Below, in pieces: positions 37,421-47,945 of a stretch of 64,000 bases of DNA. A program made the translations under genes and the position numbers. Position 1 is the first letter of the stretch. Each line of letters begins with the position of its first letter. Origin of the DNA: Macquaria australasica (Eukaryota; Chordata; Actinopteri; Centrarchiformes; Percichthyidae); NCBI GenBank assembly GCA_005408345.1, contig SEMN01000205.1, forward strand, positions 682,001 through 746,000. The letters are read 5' to 3'. The notes below the pieces were generated by a model. It did no database searches. It worked only from the letters and a program-made list of their open reading frames with translations, and had not been told where the DNA came from.

Positions 37421-39114
37421 GGTTTTGTTTCCTAATATAAAGAATAAACTTTCACTGGTGCTCCTCTTTATACTCCCTGCAATAAAAACCCTATACTGGT
37501 CTTTGTAGCCTCTTGCAAACTCAGGTTCCAGATGGCTAAAAGTAAACTGATCACAACACAGGAGGTGTGATGAGGGCTAATAATAAAAAGGAGAAGAGGA
37601 CTGCTAATGTGCTTGGAGCAAATAACTGTTGCTCTCACTTTAAGGCACACCGGTGCAAAATATATGAACTAGAACTATACTGCCTCTGTCTTTTCAAATT
37701 ATGCACAGTATCGTAAACCTATGCAGCATTTCATATGTGGTGAATTTAAGTGACAGGGAGGCTACTGAATAAATGGAAAACGCCGGTATGTGGTGGGGAG
37801 CTACATTGATTGACTTGTCAAGATGCAATCCCTGGAATGTCAATCAAGCTCTCTTCCGCGAGTACAGTCCACTCATTCCAATTACACGACGACCATCATG
37901 CAGTTGAGATCTGTTGTTTCTGATACTGTTATGCCAGGGTAGATGAAATTGCATCTCTACAAACCTCCCATGAAAAGACTCGAGGACTTTCATCTGCTTT
38001 TTCAAGTGCACAAAATGCATCTAATAACAGTGAAATCAGGTCAGATGATTGTTCTGACAGCTGCCAATAGAAGATATATGTGCACACAACTCACAGCATG
38101 TGTTTCAGCTATATCCCCACAGACTATCTGCCATGACTGTGCTGTCACTCTGACTGGTCATGCATTGTATTTGTTTGCTGACATCTTTATTTATTTATCG
38201 GTGTTTAGCATGCAATCATGGTTGGCACGAAACTCCCTAATGTAAATTATAGAGAGTCAATATTCCGATTTCTCTCCCAGCTTTGCTGCTATAGAGACTT
38301 GGACTCATGCCACGCATGTTACCCACACCTCATATTGATGGGAGAGGCAACAAACAGCATGCACATATAATACTAATAAGGAAATACAGTATAAAACAGT
38401 AGCTGCTTATCTGTTCTGAAGTTATGTCAATACACAGTGTTTCTGCCCGATGGCTAAAGGTGAAATTTCAACAAGGAGGCTACTCTTGATATAGTGGTGT
38501 TTCCTGGTGCAAAGTTCCTCCGACATGATTTGAAATGATCTCAAACAACTCCCTTTTAGCGACTGGCTCAAATTCTTATTACCTTTATTCTTTTTGTCAG
38601 TTTGGATGTAGTATTTAGAGGGCACTTAAAAAAGCAAGTTGGAAAGTAATTAAGGAAACTAAACCTGATTTAGCATTGTGTCTTACTTGTAAGGTGTGAA
38701 TCAGTACTTTTATGACTGAGAGTAGGTGTGACCCAATCACAGTCGTCATTAAAATTGATCTGGACTCTGTCTTCAAAAAAGACTCTTAGCACTAAGATCA
38801 ATAGTTTTTTTTTCTTTTTGCATTTTATTCTTCAACATATATCTTTTAGCTTTTTATGGTCCCTCATGCGCATTACACAATACATTTGTATAAAACAGGA
38901 TTGTGACAGAAGGGCCAAGCTTTATGCAGTGTACAAGGTGTACTGTTTTGAGCGGTCTCTGTATTGTCCTGTATCAAACCCTGATTATGTTGTAGTTCAG
39001 ATGCAATAGAAGTAGCACAAATATTTCTTAGCAAATTTGTTCCAGGTTTAGTGTCAACCGTAAACGGGAAACATCTCCCTTAAAACAGTTTACCTTAACC
39101 AAGTGCTATAGTTG
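37421..39114. other. No gene recognised
   Basis: Unique-looking AT-rich sequence. Open frames at 37943-38245 and 38728-39009 show no domain. Confidence 0.6.
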
Positions 39115-39410
39115 GCTCACCTTAAACCTGCAAGAACTGATTTTTTTGGCCACTTTGGGGGCAGCGGAAACAAGTTGTATCATCACCTTGTTAGCTAACA
39201 GTAGCTTATTTACACATCCAGCAGTTACAGAGCAACATTATCATTCCTTTGGAGCCGTGTTTCTATCCACCTGGTGAATCTAAGTCCAATTTTCCCTCTC
39301 TTTTAGCTCTGTTTCTGTCGACCAACTCCTCAAGGATGGCTCTTTAGCTGCTAAATAATCCACTATGTTCACCAGCTAGTCGCTAAATTTTGTCTGTCTG
39401 CTGCTTGAAT
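39115..39410 (-). repeat. Teleost interspersed repeat ('gggggcagcgg' type)
   Basis: 'ttgggggcagcggaaacaag' (39155), 'tgttagctaacagtagctta' (39189), 'cattcctttggagccgtgtt' (39243) and 'aaggatggctctttagctgc' (39332) match, in reverse, a fish repeat I recall with 'agcatttagcagctaaagagcc' and 'aaacacggcctccaaagg'. It runs up to the LINE relic at 39415. Confidence 0.6.
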
Positions 39411-39414
39411 ACAG

Positions 39415-39726
39415 ACAGTCTTAGTATTATTGGGTCTCAATGCTGCATTTGACACATTGCACTGCCTTTTATTAAATAAAATTTGGGACTATTCATTCAT
39501 ATCTTGCACAGCACTGTAGCTGCACCTTTTATTCTCCTGTTTTATCAGTTATAATCAATTTTAGCTTATCTTCTATTATTTTATTCTTTTCATGTCTTTT
39601 ATATGTCTCTTTATGGCCTTGTGTTTCTTTTTATCCAGTCATAATGCTTTTTATGTCTTATGTAAAGCACTTTGAATTGCCTTGTTTTTGAAAGGTGCTA
39701 AACAAACAAAGTTGTTTTGCCTTGCC
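39415..39726 (+). pseudogene. L2-like LINE relic: RT motif A joined to the 3' tail
   Basis: 39418-39465 reads VLVLLGLNAAFDTLH, clearly the reverse transcriptase motif A of L2-type elements (usual form LVLLDLSAAFDT), then continues briefly. The usual first aspartate, the catalytic one, is glycine here (GGT at 39433-39435). The rest of ORF2 is missing, and within about 100 bases the sequence passes to a 3' UTR. That UTR ends 'atgtaaagcactttgaattg' (39660) and 'ttgttttgccttgcc' (39711-39725), the usual tail. An internal deletion of most of the element explains this. It is inactive. Confidence 0.75.
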
Positions 39727-39800
39727 ATAACCACGATCTTTCCTTAACCTTAACCATACTGCCATGGGAGATATGATGGAAAGCACTGACATTGAACACA
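39727..39800 (+). repeat. Relic of 'gatctttccttaacc' family repeat
   Basis: 'aaccacgatctttccttaac' (39728) and 'cacaacccgggattttgc' (39797) resemble the reverse of the trace at 24003. It directly follows the LINE tail. Confidence 0.4.
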
Positions 39801-40644
39801 ACCCGGGATTTTGCAGTGTCTTCCAATGTCAACATTCTTGTCTGGGGATGGGGTTGGACATTCACTCCCTCTGTCTTTTTTTCTACTCCTCCTTCCAAGC
39901 CCCTTACAGTATAAGATAAGTATATAAGTATACATTCTCTCTCATGAACCATCCCCTACTCTACCATCTCCTGTCTCTATGCACCTGTTAAGAGCTGAAG
40001 TCCAATAAACCCGTTGTGTGACTGTGCCCAGAAAGCCTTCTTCCTGTGACTCAGCAGGAAGCGAAGCAGAAAAATGCATGCTTCAAAAACCTGCTGGGAG
40101 ACTTGAACCTGACCGACATTGTCCTCCATTTTGGCGGAAATCGTTCATCCACTTCATTGCAAGGGATGGAAAGCAACCTGCCACCTTCCCAGGGTGTTTA
40201 AACTAAATTTAACAAACTTTCAAGCTGAGTTGAACAAGCAGAGCAGGGTCCTTATTGTTCGTGTGCCCTTTTCCCTTTCAAGCGGCATGGACCGCCTTTA
40301 TCACACAAATTGCAGTGTTGCGGTGGGACTGTGATGTCAAGCTGCATTGTAAAAATGAACACTTGTGTTGCATGCTTGGCAGAAAACCAACTACCCATGG
40401 GCTTTGCTTGTGTCAGAATCTGCTGATGAGAGAGAGACTTGTTAGCATGTTGCAAAATTGTTAAGTCTACAATGTCTGGCAGTGGCTGTTTTTTTTCATC
40501 AGCAGTGCACAATCTAAAAGTGTGTTAACATGTGACGGAAAACAAGTAAGTAAGGATCCTGCAGGATAGAGCTTACAGATACATTCAACTTAATGTAAAT
40601 TTCTCCTTCGGCTGATCCAGTACGATGGCTTATTTCCCTTATAT
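39801..40644. other. No gene recognised
   Basis: Three short overlapping open frames (40018-40512, both strands) have no recognisable domain. Confidence 0.55.
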
Positions 40645-40690
40645 ATATGATATGGCGCTATATAAATAAAACTAAAACTGAACTGAATTA
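40645..40690 (+). mobile_element. LINE-type 3' tail fragment
   Basis: 'atatggcgctatataaataa' at 40651 repeats the tail at 4217, here with a short AAACTGAA-type end. No body of the element is recognisable upstream. Confidence 0.65.
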
Positions 40691-41185
40691 TATAATTAAC
40701 ACTTCTAATTGTAATGAATGGCTTTATTAATGGTTAATGAATAGTCTAATGCTTTATAGATCAGCTATAAGCATTAATAAGAACAGGTCAGGTTATGGAA
40801 CATCTCTTTGACTGGTTGACCACTTCCCTTCTGGAAACTAACTAAATCAAACTAAACCAAAATCCATTTCTTAACAACTTACTAACACTTACAACTGCAG
40901 ATCTGATGATTAAAACCCGTTATTAATTACACATTAACATAGCAGAATTGATTGGCATTTAGAAAGTGAGAAACCAATTACTAACACTTAAATTTAATTA
41001 ACTGCATTATTAGGCTACCAAATAGAAAGGACAAACGCCAGCCGAGACACCAAACAAACAGCCAAACTTTGTTTTTATTAATGGCTTGTTACTGCTCTAT
41101 TCTTAATACATGATTTATTAATCATTAATGAAACCATTAGTTACAACTTAGTAACCCTTTATAATGAGTGCCCTATTACAAAATG
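40691..41185. repeat. AT-rich teleost repeat, uncertain boundaries
   Basis: Recurring 'attaatggttaatga', 'acttactaacacttac' and 'ttattaatcattaatgaaac' blocks are in the style of miniature elements common in fish. The right part 'tagtaaccctttataatgag' (41149) recalls a GGGTTACTA-type end. No termini could be fixed. Confidence 0.35.
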
Positions 41186-42258
41186 GTACCGAAATACCAT
41201 ATCGTACACGTTTGAATTAATTTTGTAAAAAGTGCTTGCAAAACTTTGGTTTGAGGCTTTTTCAAAACAGAAAATATAAAGTCATTATTTGCTTGCAGTA
41301 AAGACACTTGCAGTAATTTATCTTCCTTAACATTTATCTTCCTTAACATATTACAATGTTCATATTAAACATTCCCACAAAACGTAATAAAAGTATTTTC
41401 ATCTTCTGTTTTTTTGTAAACCATTATAATGGTGTAGTTAGTAACTAAGTTGGTCATTTGCTATAATCTTGTATTTCTCATTACGTCTATTATACTAGAC
41501 TACTATTATCACACATTATTAAATTACTTTAACCACTAGAATTGTCATTCTTTTAAATATCATTCTTCAGTCAGAGTTAATTCACAGGGTGTCTGGGCTC
41601 ACTCTCATGCAGCCATTGAAGCCATGCTGCTCACACTGCAAATGTTTTTCCTCAGCACAGCAGGGAAAGGTTAAAGGCACTGATGAAGTGTTGGAGGTGT
41701 GCTGATTTATACAAACCATAGTAGAGACCTGCAGCTCTTCATCTAACAGCTCACTGTGGCTGTTTCAGCATGTAGTTTTTCTTACTGCAATATTTAAAAC
41801 TGATCCACTGACCAAATATTCACAATAACAGCCTCTTTCTGGTTCGCCAGTCCAAAACTTTTATTGTGAAGCAGCAGCAGGAGGAAACGTCCGGTTTGCA
41901 TCAGCAGTAACTTAACACAGCTGGGATACGAATGAATGCCAACAGTAAACATTAGTATAAAGCATTTAGTCGGACAGGAACGCAGGCTTGAAACTAAACC
42001 CCAAACCACATGTTACACATCACAAAAGTACTGATGGCTGTGCACAACAAGACTTTTAAAAGCAGAGCTTTCTCTCTAGTAACCGGCTCAGCCACATGTG
42101 TTGAGCCAATGAGTTTAGCGCAAGACACAGCTTGTTTCAGGGGGAAGGCTGCCACGGGTGGGCCGTGGTCGCGGTCTGCTGCTCAGTAGGACCACAAAAG
42201 TGCAGCTTTGCGAGGCTATCTCCTGCTGCGAGGACACAGCGGAGACGCATGCGTTCAT
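41186..42258. other. No gene; one 16-bp perfect tandem duplication
   Basis: ATTTATCTTCCTTAAC is perfectly duplicated at 41316-41347. Otherwise unique-looking. GC rises from about 42130. Confidence 0.6.
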
Positions 42259-42289
42259 GGCTCGGTGTAGCTCGGCGTGGCTCGGCGCA
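42259..42289. repeat. 10-bp tandem repeat, three units
   Basis: GGCTCGGTGTA, GCTCGGCGTG and GCTCGGCGCA follow one another in a locally GC-rich patch. It probably belongs to a larger repeat of which I recognise only this part. Confidence 0.7.
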
Positions 42290-42327
42290 ATTAAAGTGGG
42301 ATAAACCAGGATGCTAAAACAACATTA

Positions 42328-42435
42328 GGGACAAGGTGAGGAGCCTGGATGCCCAGAAGGCTCTTGGAATAGAACCGTTGCTCCTTTGGACTGAAAGTCA
42401 GTTGAGGTGGTTTGGGCATCTGGTTAGAAACCTCT
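42328..42435 (+). pseudogene. LINE ORF2 C-terminal relic
   Basis: From 42363 the frame reads LGIEPLLLWTESQLRWFGHL, followed by VRN. In fish this corresponds to the LGVEPLLLxxERSQLRWFGHLVRMP signature near the end of a non-LTR retrotransposon polyprotein. One or two codons are lost relative to the usual spacing before SQLRW, and the sequence decays after 42435. Only about 35 codons are recognisable. It is a different LINE family from those at 10.9, 21.7 and 39.4 kb. Confidence 0.75.
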
Positions 42436-42818
42436 GTGTGAATGGGGCATCTGGGCCTCCTTATTTAGCCCACGGCTTTCACGTTGTAAAAAAAAATACT
42501 TCTTGACAAATTACAACAAATTATTACAGATGACGTCCTATGATAGCTAAAAAAAAAAAAATCTAATAATCTCCCCTTGCTTCATGCTACACTTGGATGA
42601 TTTAGACTTCACTCCATATTTTGAAAGTGAGATGTGACCTTTTTGAAAAGTGTTGACACAACATTAGCTAAGACTGAACAAACATCATCTGCTTACTGGG
42701 AGGAAAACAACACCTGCCGCTTCCCAGCAAATGTAGCGAATAATCCTGTAACAGTCGCATCACATCCTAATGTCTCATGATGTGCAAAAAATGAGGGGGA
42801 CAGAGGTCTGGGAGAGTG
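42436..42818. other. No gene recognised
   Basis: AT-rich sequence with short A runs (42487-42496, 42549-42561). Confidence 0.55.
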
Positions 42819-42860
42819 GTGTGTGTGTGTGTATGGGGGGTGGGGTGGGGTGGGGGGGTG
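42819..42860 (+). repeat. (TG)n followed by (GGGGT)n
   Basis: A TG tract (42819-42832) continues into G-runs separated by single T (42835-42859), another G-quadruplex-type pattern on the plus strand. Confidence 0.9.
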
Positions 42861-43971
42861 TAAATGCCAGAGCACATGTGCATTGACTTTTTGGCAGGTG
42901 CCCCTGTGTCACCTGTTTATTCGTAACTGGTTGATTCCATTACCAGCTGCTAGATTATTCCATTCCCTTCTACTCAAAACAGAGCTATCCAGGTACTTTG
43001 GATGTCATTATTACATTGTGTCATTCACTGTTTTCAAAGACATTGTATAATAGCAATTTTATATATGCTGATTTTCAAATGGAAAGCCTTTCATTTGAAA
43101 TGGGATCACTGCACTGTTGCTGTTGACTGTGTGTCCCCGTTTCTGATCTACACTGACTTTGTTTCAGTAGAAGGGATTTGAAAGTAATAAAAGAGATATA
43201 TATATCACTTGGGATTCAAAAGTTGAAAGAACAAAGTTTTGAATTATGTAATCCTTAATCTTTATTTTATGTGTTTACCAAAGACACTCTATTGCAGTTT
43301 AAGACTACTTATACATCCAGTGAATATTTGATTTAAGTGAAGCCTTTGTCTAAAAGTAAAATGCGTGCAAATAGATTATGCATCACCCCAGCCCATGCTC
43401 TCTGTTGTGCACACTTTTTTTGATTTGATTAGGAACGTGAAGCATCACTTCATACATATTTATAATACCTACCATTAAAGCCAGAGTTAGATAGTTGATG
43501 AGGTACCCCACCCTGGAGGGCCTTGGTTGTATTTTGTAGTGCAAACACTAAGCATGCACAAGTGGTGGAATGCAGCTGCAAACATGCAACTGAATAATGA
43601 AACCGGAATAAACCTGAGGTGTACTGTGTGTAAGGACTTTGCAACACAGGAGCTGAAACAAGCTAAAAAAAAAAAAAAGACTCTTAAAACTTTATGTCTA
43701 AAATCCTTAAAATGTGTTGTTTTTATGTATCAATTCCACAAATTTATTTTTTTAAACTTATCTATTTAAGTTTTTATATTGATTTCTATTTCCTGACAAT
43801 TTTGAATCAAGAAATATAATACTGATACTGATCTGTTTCATATATTTACTGTACGTACATTGTTGTAAGTTAAAGTCCAGTCTGCGACAACACCTGCGTG
43901 TTGGACAATAACCAAGCGTGTGCTGCCTGGTGCTCACAATCATGGTGGATCGAGAACACATGAGGAATGTA
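42861..43971. other. No gene recognised; A14 run at 43665-43678
   Basis: Unique-looking AT-rich sequence. Open frames at 43450-43961 show no domain. Confidence 0.6.
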
Positions 43972-44655
43972 ACGTGTTAAAGTGGTACTCCAGCTATTTA
44001 GTATTGCACTTTCATAAAGCTGAAGGACACTTAAGAGACAGGTTTTAAAAAGAATTGTGAAAATTAAAGCAAAAGAAGTCAAGATATCCTGACCTATAGT
44101 CCATAGAATGAGCAAACTGCAAAAATCATGGATCCTACATTACCCATAATGCAACAAATAGCATCTATTTGTTGAAAGTGGACAATTACTGTTATTGGTA
44201 AACGCCCATTTCTTTCACACTTTATGCCCCCGGTTTGTAATGTAAAGTCTCCGATGTCATCGAATGACCCTGATGACATCATTATTTTCACAGTAGTAGT
44301 TCTCTACTAGCTAGTGACCCTTATGTGTAAAATCAGTGGAGTTTCCGTTAAGCATGATTTCTGTTCACGCTACATGAAAAGAAAAACCTTTGCAGATAGT
44401 TAGCAGCCATGTTGACGCTCCACAGAACAGAAGAGAGAGGCACAGGAGTCATGTGATGACACATACACATTTTATAAAGCTGGTGATGTTCTATATTTTT
44501 CTTATTGTCAACAAATCCAATGAAAAAAACAAAATTAACAATTAATTTATCCTTCTAACTAGTGTTGCCTGTGTAGCCAAAGCCTGATGGAGCTTATTCC
44601 TCTGTGCCATAGAGCTCCATTGTCATCCAGAAACTATTAAAAACATGCAAATTAG
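43972..44655 (+). repeat. Interspersed repeat family B, copy 1
   Basis: Begins near 'aaagtggtactccagctat' (43979) and ends near 'attaaaaacatgcaaattag' (44636). Internal blocks include 'atgtcatcgaatgaccctga' (44254) and 'cttattgtcaacaaatccaa' (44501). The end of the element (44470-44630) matches 50500-50640 in the opposite direction: 'gaggaataagctatatcagg' (50529) is the reverse of 'cctgatggagcttattcctc' (44583). Recalled as a fish repeat; class unknown. Confidence 0.6.
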
Positions 44656-47370
44656 CCAGACTGTTGCATTGCCTAACACCTTCCTTCATTACAGTGAGCA
44701 GGGGCACCGTTCATCGTGATCATCAGCTGTTGCTGGAGTTTAAATTTTATTTAATCCACTGCACTTGCTAGTGACTTCTGGTCGCCTCTGCACGGCACTG
44801 ACCAAAAAAACCACATGTCAAGTAATTCATAAAAGCCACGCAGAGTCCTGCTGGCCCTCATCAAGAGGCTTAATGCACCTTGAGGCAGTTCAATGCTTTG
44901 AAAATGTCCAGCTTTGAGCTAGAGAACCCTTTTTTACTTGTTTTGATGTGTTGCCACTAAAGGTACAGAGATAAAACAGAGTCGCTTAAACCAATTATCT
45001 TATCAGCTGGAGTGAAATAAGAGGAGACAATCTGTCACAGTGCACCTTACCATATCGGCATGTTGCTATATTTAGCATGGCTTTTGGTCCGTGATCTGCT
45101 TTGACAAGTGTAAGCTGCTGAACATGAGTGCAAATTACTTCTGTTAAAAGAGATTGTGGTTAATTGGTTGTGGTGATTAGGTTTAAGTTGTGAAATTTTT
45201 ACCTGCTCGGTAAAGATGCAATGAATCTTTCTTCCTTTAATTTGTAGGCGGCACATTACTTACACATCTTTAAATTAAGGAGAGCTGCTTTTAAATCAAA
45301 GCTATCACAAAATGCAAACTGTAAATATAAAGGAGGAGACAATGGAGATGGAATATGATACACAGACATACAAATAAATGGAATATAAAATACTGGAGTT
45401 TAAATATGAAATAAATTAAAATAAAGTAGTAACAGTAAACTTTATATATTCTGTTTGCCATATTATCATCATGGCTTGCCAATGAACTGAAAGGTTCAAC
45501 AATATTTTATTAATTTTTTTAAGACGTTATGATTTTGAACTCAAACTGTTCAGCAGTTGTTATGAAAATTCTCTCAGTACAAGAGCTGCCTCAAGGTCTT
45601 TCAGCAGGTCTCTGTCCAGGTGAACATCCTCCATTACAATACCTGAAAGTGTACCATCACCTACTGTGTAATAGTTTTACTCTCGTAAATCTCTGTGATT
45701 GTCACGTCCCCTTCACTGCCTCCCTACTGTAAGTCATGGACCGCTTTGCTTTAGCAAGATGTTTTATGGCATCTGACTTTAAGACAGAACATTCCCTCCT
45801 TATGTTTGTCACAGCATGGCTCTGCTTTTGACTGCTGATTTCCGACAGCAGGACTTAAGGCTCTGCTGTGTGAACTTCTATTCTATATTTTACTCTTTGG
45901 TAACATTTTTTTGACTGAAACTTTCCCACAAACAGCAGAACAGGCAGCCTTATATAGAAATTTGGGGGCATCAGTTATGCTAATGATCACGTCTCATGTA
46001 CATGCATCTTCTCATGAACAGGTGACATTCATCAGGCTGAAACAAGCAATTACGAAAATGTTCCTGTGTGAGTCCCTTTGAAACGTAACAACCCGTTTCC
46101 TCTCAGAAAGACCAAAATATATGGGCATAGTCCATCAGCAGTGATTCACACTGCATTTAAAAAGAGTGATGGGACTGTGTTCATTTAGATTTCTCAAGTC
46201 CTTCTAACAGAAAGTCAAGGAGTTGGTGGAGGTAAACTGTTCACCACGATTGGAGCTGCACCTCTCAGGTATTTTCATTTTGATCTCTTTTCCCCAACTT
46301 TGCCTAATTTAATTTGTTGACTTTCTGCTCATTGAGGTTACCCCATTATATCATTTACATGTGAAACCTTGGTATTTATCACAACATATCAGATCTGGTT
46401 CTTGATGGCTCACCTGGCCCAGAGAATCGTATCTCTTTTAGAAAAATGGATCTGTGGACACTTTAAACCGAAAAACCCTGTCTAGCCAAGTCAGATGAAT
46501 GATACAATTCTCCAAGTTATAAAGATCCCTAAGTACAATGACGTGAGGGGAAGTGACACCACATTGCCTATACCTGTTATCATGTGATAAGTGTGTGTGT
46601 AAGTGTGAAATGACATCGTGTACATTGTGCATAAGAAACAAAGTAAGAACTTAGTAGTTACTTGATACTTGATAGTCCATAGCAACAACAGTGCTCATTT
46701 TAGACTTACTGGACACTCTTTTACTCATTGGAATTCACGTCCAGTGTTTGCTGAAACCAAAACACCCACATACCAATGACAAGTTTATTGTGAGAGAGAG
46801 AGGAGAGGCTGACAGAGAGGCTGGGAGCAGGAATAGACCAGAATTAGAGATGGTTCTGACGAAGGTGGAGGAAGGAGGAAAGGAGATGTCTTGATTAAAC
46901 AGTTATTGCCATGCAGCCTCACTCCAGGCAATTTACTAAGACTAACACATTTTCAGTGTGCCTTGGCTTCCTGCCAATCAGTTGCTGTGCATAGTAATGT
47001 GACCAGAAGGTTTTGGATTATGCAGTAATGTAGGAGGTCAGTGGAGAGAAGTGCCGCTGGCATCCGACACCCATTCTCCTGGAAATATGCTTGAAAAATG
47101 TCATCTGCAGGTGCTACAGAGCTGAAATGAGGACAGGAGCTGGAATAATAATACATTAAATGCAGCATTCTATCCCGTCTTTAAGAGTTTGCACATATTG
47201 TAAATTAGTTTGTATGTGGGCAAGTAAATAATTGATTTTCATTTTGATTTTACCCAAATTTTAAATTTAAAGTGGTTGACTTGAATGTTTGAAAGCACAA
47301 ACAAACATTTGCCAAAGAGAGTGTGAGGGCGGACTTACACATGCACTGATACTCACACAGTTGCAAACGT

Positions 47371-47371
<1 letters not shown>
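44656..47371. other. No gene; possible conserved stretch at 44690-44900
   Basis: About 2.7 kb of repeat-poor DNA. 44690-44900 has balanced composition and could be conserved. A GA-rich patch lies at 46792-46890. No open frame has a recognisable domain. Confidence 0.3.

Positions 47372-47450
<79 letters not shown>
47372..47450. repeat. (AC)n microsatellite, about 78 bp
   Basis: Uninterrupted AC dinucleotides, producing spurious Thr-His and Cys-Val frames. Confidence 0.98.
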
Positions 47451-47451
<1 letters not shown>

Positions 47452-47636
47452 GATATTGTCTCAATGTCATAGCAACTGTAAGCCATCATGCCCACACTGG
47501 TAGAAGTGCCAGCAGCTGGTTCCCTCAAGGATGACAGGCAGGTGACAGCGCACACAGTGAGGCAGCTGCATGAGATCGTCTTCAAAAGCTGTATGGGCTG
47601 GAAAAATCCTGTCCCTTACCAAATATGTTTCGGAGG

Positions 47637-47665
47637 AAAAACAATTCCTGCCTGGAATTGTTTTT
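47637..47665. repeat. Hairpin, 12-bp perfect arms and 5-base loop
   Basis: AAAAACAATTCC, loop TGCCT, GGAATTGTTTTT. The form resembles a bacterial terminator, but the context is eukaryotic and no such function is implied. Confidence 0.9.
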
Positions 47666-47774
47666 TCTACTGCTCACAAGGAGTAGGGAGGATGGTTGTG
47701 TATACGAAGCACAGGATTTTGACACTAGAGACCAGTGTTCATGCCCTGCATCCCATGTGTTGTTCTGTTCAGGC

Positions 47775-47945
47775 TACTTAAAAGGTTGGACAAGGTTAGG
47801 AAAAGATCATGGCTTTGTTTAAGTAAAACTCAACTTATCCGGTCTTGTTTTTTAAGTCAGCATTGAGTTGAGTTTTTAAATATTAAAATATTAAACCAAG
47901 GCCATTATCTCCCCCTAACCTTAACCGCAATCATGTTTATTTGAC
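47775..47945. repeat. Relics of the 'gaaaagatcatgg' family repeat
   Basis: 'aggttaggaaaagatcatgg' (47792) and 'ctccccctaaccttaaccgc' (47910) are in the same style as the traces at 24003 and 39727. Confidence 0.4.

Noticed and set aside
47637..47665. Rho-independent terminator
   Set aside because: The form fits, but the sequence is eukaryotic and there is no gene upstream.
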